DNA from: Gymnodinialimonas ulvae
GTDB taxonomy: Bacteria; Pseudomonadota; Alphaproteobacteria; Rhodobacterales; Rhodobacteraceae
DNA: 64,000 nucleotides
Reading direction: 5' to 3'
NCBI RefSeq assembly: GCF_037543845.1
Contig: NZ_JBBIFX010000001.1
Coordinates: 186,001 to 250,000, forward strand
The notes beneath the pieces were generated by a model. The model did no database searches. It saw only the letters and a list, made by a program, of their open reading frames with translations, and had not been told where the DNA came from. The position numbers were made by a program, and so were the translations under genes. Shown piece by piece: positions 58,990 to 64,000 of the stretch. The stretch's first letter is position 1. The number at the start of each line of letters is the position of its first letter.

Positions 58990-59431
58990 TGGCGCGGACC
59001 GGGCCATTGCGGGCGTCAACCAGCGGTTACGTCTGATCAACGGCGCCCTCGGGTTGCAGTCGTGCCGGGATAGCGCGAGGCTCGTGCAGGTTTGATTTTC
59101 CAATTCGGTGACCTGCGCGCGGCGTAGTACACGGTTTGGCGCGCCGTGTGCCCCTTGATTTTCAGGGAAAATCAGCGCGTCGGTTAATTTTTTCTTAGCG
59201 CGCGTTGGTGGCGTTAACCGTTTGAAAAGACAAAACTTCTTGACCCATCGAGCGCTCCATGGCACCTCTTTAGGCAAGCTGGAATATGTGGGTCAACGGC
59301 CCGGAGGCACCCCCTCCGAGGTCGTTTTTTTGTGCCGTGTGAGCCGGGGTCGCAAGACACCGTCGGGACAAGAATAACCACCTGCATGCTGCTCGTGCCC
59401 GAGGGACTTTCGAGGACACGGGGACAACACT
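58990..59431. other. Non-coding leader before the gene transfer agent-like cluster
   Basis: 440 bases between mltG and the first GTA gene, AT-richer than the flanks near 59150-59240. It has a perfect short hairpin at 59157-59173 (GATTTTC-AGG-GAAAATC) and, 100 bases before the first gene, a terminator-like hairpin (see next entry). I see no gene here. The GTA promoter should lie in this stretch; a TTGACC at 59240 is a possible -35 without a convincing -10. Confidence 0.5.
59296..59331 (+). terminator. Terminator-like hairpin in the GTA leader
   Basis: CGGAGG (59302-59307) pairs with CCTCCG (59313-59318), the stem being extendable outward by ACG/CGT with bulges, and seven T residues follow (59325-59331). 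It either ends a transcript from upstream or attenuates the GTA operon. Confidence 0.6.
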
Positions 59432-59788
59432 ATGGAACATACAACCGAAACGACAACTCCGGAAACGGAACGCAGTGAGCTGTTTGCAGAGCAAGCGCAG
59501 GATGCCTTCGACACGGCAGTCGAAGTTCTGCGCGAGAGCTGTGCGAAGCTCAAGGCCGAACCGTGGGTAGGAGACGATGATGTCAGCAAGGCCGTTCGTC
59601 AAATGAACGGCGCGTATCTGCTGGCGATGAATATGCGGGAGAAGGCCAATGAGGCAGGAAGCAAACGGTTCGGAAATAGCGGCGCTGGCCAACTCGACCT
59701 CGGGGACGCCAGATCTGAAATCAGCCTCCGGCTTGCTTGCCTCCGCGACGCCGGAGCAGGAGCAGGCGTTTCTGGAGAGCCTCAGTGA
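59432..59788 (+). CDS. GTA g1-like protein, putative small terminase
   Basis: A 118-residue protein (TERSELFAEQAQDAFDTAVE, VLRESCAKLKAEPWVGDDD) with a helical N-terminal half. Position and size match g1 of the Rhodobacter capsulatus gene transfer agent, a small-terminase-type DNA-packaging factor. The sequence alone would not be diagnostic. Its 3' end overlaps the large-terminase frame by about 140 bases. Confidence 0.75.
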   Translation: MEHTTETTTPETERSELFAEQAQDAFDTAVEVLRESCAKLKAEPWVGDDDVSKAVRQMNGAYLLAMNMREKANEAGSKRFGNSGAGQLDLGDARSEISLRLACLRDAGAGAGVSGEPQ

Positions 59789-61058
59789 CAATGCCCTTGC
59801 GGCGCTGCCCTGGCTTTTTGAGTTCTGGGCCTTGCCGCACCAATTGCCGCCGGAAGGGGATTGGACGACCTGGGTTGTCATGGGCGGACGGGGCGCGGGC
59901 AAGACCCGCGCAGGTGCCGAGTGGGTCCGGTCGATGGTGGAGGGCGACACGTCCGAAGCCCCCGGCCGGGCCCGGCGCGTGGCCTTGGTGGGGGAAACCT
60001 ATGATCAGGCGCTGGCGGTGATGGTGAAGGGGGAGAGTGGGTTGATTGCCTGCTCTCCGCCCGACAGGGTTCCGCGTTGGGTGTCGGGCGAGCGGATGCT
60101 GGTCTGGCCCAATGGCGCGGAGGCCCGGCTTTATTCGGCGCATGACCCAGAGGCACTTCGGGGCCCGCAATTCGATCTGGCGTGGTCGGATGAGCTGGCG
60201 AAATGGCCCAAGGCGCAGGAGACGTGGGATATGCTGCAATTCGGTCTGCGGCTGGGCAAACACCCGCAGCAGATCGTAACGACGACGCCGCGAAATGTGA
60301 GCGTTTTGAAGGAGTTGCTGGCGCGTCAGGATGTGGCGCATACCCATGCACCGACGGAGGCGAATCGTGCGTATCTGGCGGATTCGTTCCTGACGGAGGT
60401 GCGGGCGCGCTACGGCGATCAGCGGCTGGGCCGGCAGGAATTGGACGGCGTCCTTCTGGACGATGTCGAGAACGCGCTGTGGACGCGGGCCGGGATTGAC
60501 GCGCAGCGCGTGCACGAATTGCCCGACCGGATGCGGGTGATCGTTGCGGTTGATCCGCCGGTGACGGGCCACAAGGGCTCGGATGCTTGCGGGATCGTTG
60601 TGGTCGGGATCGTCGAGGCCGGTGATCCGAACCGATGGGAAGCCGTGGTGATCGAGGATTGCTCGGTTCAGGGTGTCTCGCCGAAGCAATGGGCGGAGGT
60701 CGCCGTTGCAGCCTATCATCGCCACGGCGCAAGCCGGATGGTGGGCGAGGTGAACCAGGGCGGGCAATTGGTGACGGACACTGTTCGCCTGGTCGATCCA
60801 GCGATCAACTTCCGCGAGGTTCGGGCCTCGGTTGGCAAGGTCGCGCGGGCCGAACCGGTGGCGGCGCTCTACGAACAGGGGCGCATTCGCCACCTGGGTG
60901 TATTGTCGGAGTTGGAAGACGAAATGTGCAAGATGGCGTTGACGGGGTACGAGGGCCAAGGCTCTCCGGACCGGGTCGATGCGTTGGTCTGGGCGCTGCA
61001 TGAGGGGATGATCGCGCCTGCGAAGCAGCGCCTGAACCCCGGTATTCGCAACCTTTGA
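59649..61058 (+). CDS. GTA g2-like large terminase (DNA-packaging ATPase)
   Basis: A 469-residue terminase: Walker A GGRGAGKTRAGAEWVRSM (residues 79-86 core), Walker B region FDLAWSDELAKWPKAQE and the nuclease domain beginning MRVIVAVDPPVTGHKGSDAC. It packages DNA into GTA particles. The ATG at 59649 lies inside the preceding gene in another frame; a later start within 59649-59790 is possible. It is the second gene in the GTA order. Confidence 0.9.
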   Translation: MRQEANGSEIAALANSTSGTPDLKSASGLLASATPEQEQAFLESLSDNALAALPWLFEFWALPHQLPPEGDWTTWVVMGGRGAGKTRAGAEWVRSMVEGDTSEAPGRARRVALVGETYDQALAVMVKGESGLIACSPPDRVPRWVSGERMLVWPNGAEARLYSAHDPEALRGPQFDLAWSDELAKWPKAQETWDMLQFGLRLGKHPQQIVTTTPRNVSVLKELLARQDVAHTHAPTEANRAYLADSFLTEVRARYGDQRLGRQELDGVLLDDVENALWTRAGIDAQRVHELPDRMRVIVAVDPPVTGHKGSDACGIVVVGIVEAGDPNRWEAVVIEDCSVQGVSPKQWAEVAVAAYHRHGASRMVGEVNQGGQLVTDTVRLVDPAINFREVRASVGKVARAEPVAALYEQGRIRHLGVLSELEDEMCKMALTGYEGQGSPDRVDALVWALHEGMIAPAKQRLNPGIRNL

Positions 61059-61126
61059 AATTTGGGCAATCGCCCCGTGGTCCGGCCAGCCGGATCTACA
61101 GTCGTGTGCTTTAAGGAGAGGCTCAT

Positions 61127-62290
61127 ATGGTATTGGGTTTCTTGAAGAAATCACCCGTGAACGTGCCCGAGGTCAAAGCCTCTGCCAGCGCGAAAGTGGC
61201 GGTTTGGGGCGCGTCCTCGGGCCGTGTGGTTTGGAGCCCGCGCGATGCGGGCTCCCTGACGAAGAACGGTTTTCTGGGCAATCCGGTCGGCTACCGGGCG
61301 GTGAAGATCATCTCAGAGGCCGCGGCGTCCTTGCCGGTGATCTGCAAGGACGCAGAGCGGCGCTATGACACGCATCCGGCGCTGATGCTTTTGTCGCGAC
61401 CCAACGGCGGGCAGACGCGGGCGGACCTTCTGGAGGCGGCGTTTGCGCAGCTGATGCTGTCGGGCAATGCCTATGTGGAGGCGGTTCAGCCCGAGGTCGG
61501 GTATCCGGCGGAGTTGCATGTGTTGCGCTCGGAACGGATGAGCCTGATCCCCGGTGCGGATGGCTGGCCCAAGGCGTATGATTACACGGTCGGCACCCGC
61601 AAGCACCGCTTCCCGGCGGAATTGATCTGCCATATCCGCAACTTCCACCCGCAAGATGATCACCACGGCCTTGCACCGATCCAGGCGGCGGCGACAGCCA
61701 TTGATGTCCACAACGCGTCGGCACGGTGGGCGAAGGGGTTGCTCGACAATGCGGCACGGCCTTCGGGTGCCATTGTTTACAATGGGTTGGAGGGCGCTGG
61801 CACGATGAGCCAGGACCAATTCGACCGCCTTCAGATGGAATTGGAAAGCCACCATCAGGGCGCGCGCAATGCGGGTCGGCCGATGCTTCTGGAAGGCGGC
61901 CTGGATTGGAAACCGATGGGCTTTTCGCCGTCGGATATGGAGTTTCAGAAGACCAAGGAGGCGGCCGCGCGCGACATCGCGTTGGCCTTTGGCGTGCCGC
62001 CGATGTTGTTGGGCATTCCGGGTGACGCGACCTACGCCAACTACGCCGAGGCGAACCGGGCCTTTTATCGGCTGACGGTTCTGCCCTTGGCGAGCCGGGT
62101 CTGGGCGTCGTTGTCGCATTGGGTGTCGGGACTGGCGGGCGACGTCATCGAGATCACGCCTGACCTTGACGGGGTGCCGGCCCTGGCGGCTGAACGCGAG
62201 GCGGCGTGGCGGCGCGTTTCGGAGGCCAGCTTCCTCACGGACGGTGAAAAGCGCCGGATGTTGGGGCTGCCGGAAAAGCCCGATGAGTGA
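61127..62290 (+). CDS. GTA g3-like portal protein (HK97 family)
   Basis: A 387-residue portal protein: NPVGYRAVKIISEAAASLPV, YVEAVQPEVGYPAELHVLRS and RDIALAFGVPPMLLGIPGDA followed by TYANYAEANRAFYRLTVLPL are typical of HK97-type phage portals. It forms the ring through which DNA enters the head. It follows the terminase by 68 bases and its stop is overlapped by the next small gene. Confidence 0.92.
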   Translation: MVLGFLKKSPVNVPEVKASASAKVAVWGASSGRVVWSPRDAGSLTKNGFLGNPVGYRAVKIISEAAASLPVICKDAERRYDTHPALMLLSRPNGGQTRADLLEAAFAQLMLSGNAYVEAVQPEVGYPAELHVLRSERMSLIPGADGWPKAYDYTVGTRKHRFPAELICHIRNFHPQDDHHGLAPIQAAATAIDVHNASARWAKGLLDNAARPSGAIVYNGLEGAGTMSQDQFDRLQMELESHHQGARNAGRPMLLEGGLDWKPMGFSPSDMEFQKTKEAAARDIALAFGVPPMLLGIPGDATYANYAEANRAFYRLTVLPLASRVWASLSHWVSGLAGDVIEITPDLDGVPALAAEREAAWRRVSEASFLTDGEKRRMLGLPEKPDE

Positions 62291-62531
62291 GGCCAAGGAC
62301 ATCGGCGGATCTCGCTACCTGTACGCGCCATTCGATGCGGCCAATGCCAAGATCGAAGCGAACGAGCGCGTCATGCAGGAACGATGGGCCGCGCTGACCT
62401 TTCGGCTTGAAGGCATTGAGATGGCGCTGACGCGTTTGGAAAAACGCCTGTGGTTGGCGGTTTTCGGCGTCGTCTCAGTGATCATGGCGCAGGGTATCAA
62501 TCAACTCTTGAACCTCAACATCGGCGGATAG
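62283..62531 (+). CDS. GTA g3.5-like small membrane-associated protein
   Basis: An 82-residue protein with a helical middle (ANERVMQERWAALTFRLEGI) and one C-terminal membrane helix (WLAVFGVVSVIMAQGINQLL). The ATG at 62283 overlaps the portal stop by eight bases. It holds the place of g3.5 between portal and protease genes in GTA clusters; the role is unknown. Confidence 0.78.
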   Translation: MSEAKDIGGSRYLYAPFDAANAKIEANERVMQERWAALTFRLEGIEMALTRLEKRLWLAVFGVVSVIMAQGINQLLNLNIGG

Positions 62532-62540
62532 GAGCCTGAC

Positions 62541-63092
62541 ATGCAGGGATATTCAGACAGCGGCCTGGAGGTAAAATTCCACCGCTTCAACGATGAGCTG
62601 ACCTTGGGCGAGGACCATGTGATCGAAGGCTATGCTTCGTTCTTTGGCTCTGTCGACCAAGGTGGTGATGTCGTACAGCCCGGGGCCTACAAGGGGTCCT
62701 TGGCCTCTGGCCGCGCAGTCAAGATGCTTTGGCAGCATGATCCGCGCGAGCCCATCGGCATCTGGGACGAGGTTCGAGAAGACACGAAAGGGCTCTACGT
62801 CAAGGGCCGCTTGCTGGAGGATGTGGCGCGCGCGCGTGAAGCGGCGGCGCTGACCCGGGCGGGCGCGATTGACGGTCTATCCATCGGCTACCGAACGGTG
62901 AAGGCGAGCAAAGACGACAGGGGCCGGAGGCTCCTGAACGAGGTGGAACTTTGGGAGGTCTCGCTTGTGACCTTTCCAATGCTTCCCGAGGCGCGTGTCG
63001 GATCCCATGAGGGCAAGTCCGAGGCGTTGCACGACCTGGCGCAGGTGTTCAACGACGCCCGCCGCACCCTGGCGGCGCGCAAGGCCCGCTGA
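62541..63092 (+). CDS. GTA g4-like prohead protease (HK97 family)
   Basis: A 183-residue serine protease of the herpesvirus-assemblin-like phage prohead family: VIEGYASFFGSVDQGGDVVQ, the His in KMLWQHDPREPIGIWDEV and the Ser in IDGLSIGYRTVKAS. It cleaves capsid protein during head maturation. Order and length match GTA g4. Confidence 0.92.
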   Translation: MQGYSDSGLEVKFHRFNDELTLGEDHVIEGYASFFGSVDQGGDVVQPGAYKGSLASGRAVKMLWQHDPREPIGIWDEVREDTKGLYVKGRLLEDVARAREAAALTRAGAIDGLSIGYRTVKASKDDRGRRLLNEVELWEVSLVTFPMLPEARVGSHEGKSEALHDLAQVFNDARRTLAARKAR

Positions 63093-63136
63093 TCGAGAGG
63101 GCCAGCAGGCCCAAATTCAACCAGAAGGGAATTCTC

Positions 63137-64000
63137 ATGACCGAGACCCATGACGGGGGCGCGGACCGCGCCCCCATGGCTGAAGTCAAGACCGCGATCG
63201 GCGGATTCTTGAGTGAATTCAACCAATTTCAAGACGACATGAATGCAAAGCTTCAAAAGCAGGAAGAGCGTATCACGATGCTGAATACCAAAACGAACAC
63301 CTTCGCACGTCCGGCTCTGTCGACCGAGATCGACGGCCAAGCGCCCCACAAACTGGCGCTGAAGACCTACCTTCAGTGTGGCGATGATGACGGCCTGCGT
63401 GGCCTGGAGCTTGAAGGCAAGGCGATGAACACCGCCGTGAATGCCGAAGGCGGCTACCTTGTCGACCCGCAGACTTCCGAGATGATCCAGTCGGTGCTGC
63501 GGTCTTCCTCTTCGCTTCGTTCGGTTGCCAATGTCGTTCAGGTCGAAGCGTCTTCGTTCGACGTATTGATCGACTCCGCCGATACCGGCGCAGGTTGGGC
63601 CGATGAGGTCGCCAGCACTGGCGAAACGGATACGCCGCAGATCGAGCGTATTTCGATCGCCTTGCACGAGCTGTCGGCCCTGCCCAAGGCATCGCAGCGG
63701 CTGCTGGATGACAGCGCATTCGACATCGAGGGCTGGCTTGCCGGTCGCATCGCCGACAAGTTCGCCCGCGCCGAAGCCGACAGCTTCGTCAACGGTGACG
63801 GGTCGGGCAAGCCCACGGGCATGTTGAGCCATCCGACCGTCGACAACGACAGCTGGAGCTGGGGCAACCTGGGTTACGTCGCCACCGGGACGGACGGTGA
63901 TTTTGACGCAACCAACGCGTCCGATGCGATTGTGGACCTGGTGTATTCGTTGGGCGCCCAATACCGCGCCAATGCGACCTTCGTGATGAATTCGAAGACC
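63137..64000 (+). CDS. GTA g5-like major capsid protein, 5' part (cut by window edge)
   Basis: The first 288 residues of an HK97-type major capsid protein. A helical N-terminal delta region (~1-75, FLSEFNQFQDDMNAKLQKQE) precedes the mature fold, which includes NAEGGYLVDPQTSEMIQSVL, FDVLIDSADTGAGWADEVAS and KFARAEADSFVNGDGSGKPT. The delta region is expected to be removed by the preceding protease. The gene runs beyond 64000 without a stop, so the cluster continues outside the window. Confidence 0.92.
   Translation, partial: MTETHDGGADRAPMAEVKTAIGGFLSEFNQFQDDMNAKLQKQEERITMLNTKTNTFARPALSTEIDGQAPHKLALKTYLQCGDDDGLRGLELEGKAMNTAVNAEGGYLVDPQTSEMIQSVLRSSSSLRSVANVVQVEASSFDVLIDSADTGAGWADEVASTGETDTPQIERISIALHELSALPKASQRLLDDSAFDIEGWLAGRIADKFARAEADSFVNGDGSGKPTGMLSHPTVDNDSWSWGNLGYVATGTDGDFDATNASDAIVDLVYSLGAQYRANATFVMNSKT

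Noticed and set aside
56344..59277. Open frame of nearly 980 codons on the minus strand across fabF and mltG
   Set aside because: Both plus-strand genes are complete, conserved and well started; the antisense frame has no domain and crosses intergenic DNA.

Overview
The window comes from a GC-rich alphaproteobacterium of the family Rhodobacteraceae (Roseobacter/Rhodobacter group). Three independent signs support this. There is a light-harvesting 2 operon (pucB-pucA-pucC) with tandem PpsR/CrtJ-type boxes, so the organism is probably an aerobic anoxygenic phototroph. There is a fabD-fabG-acpP-fabF-mltG block beside rpsF-rpsR-rplI. At the right edge begins a gene cluster with the order of the Rhodobacter gene transfer agent (g1 to g5).

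Layout. 1-642 (minus) is the 5' part of a Ser/Thr kinase gene cut by the window edge. 849-3755 is the puc operon plus a gene of unknown role. 3743-6943 is a divergent oxyR/katG pair. 7240-12702 (minus) holds small membrane or secreted unknowns, a Tat-type FAD oxidase and a BCCT osmolyte transporter. 13035-15417 holds a methyltransferase, an unknown and a 3-hydroxyisobutyrate-dehydrogenase-like enzyme. 15418-16640 is a decayed region with relics of an SMP-30/gluconolactonase gene, possibly an SDR, and a duplicated 3' end of the preceding dehydrogenase gene. 16664-18970 holds a small protein, a CIA30-domain protein and a LysR regulator with an overlapping secreted unknown. 19283-29850 is a plus-strand group resembling methylated-amine/betaine catabolism: a dimethylglycine/sarcosine-dehydrogenase-like GcvT fusion, two unknowns, homocysteine methyltransferase, PEP-mutase family, MttB-family methyltransferase, M19 dipeptidase, an unknown 556-residue protein and a DUF3726 protein.

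30060-43055 is a signalling island: FHA protein, PP2C phosphatase, FHA/zinc-ribbon protein, FHA fused to a flavoprotein, two membrane proteins (one TauE/SafE), two membrane-anchored Ser/Thr kinases and a Cys-based phosphatase. Both kinases carry, beyond a transmembrane segment and a coiled coil, a C-terminal domain that also occurs in secreted proteins nearby: three copies at 47101-48567, one at 48780-49232 and one at 53111-54058, the last behind a Flp-pilin-like N-terminus. I regard this kinase/secreted-domain system as the most interesting content of the window.

43594-46843 has trigger factor, a GNAT acetyltransferase and two secreted unknowns. 49347-50543 is a PQQ-type sugar dehydrogenase. 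50767-51278 is a frameshifted methyltransferase in an AT-richer patch. 51477-52731 is rpsF-rpsR-rplI (minus). 54184-58989 is the fatty-acid synthesis block with mltG. 59432 to the right edge is the start of the GTA-like cluster: TerS-like, TerL, portal, g3.5-like, prohead protease and major capsid (cut by the edge). No rRNA, tRNA, CRISPR array or insertion sequence was recognised.
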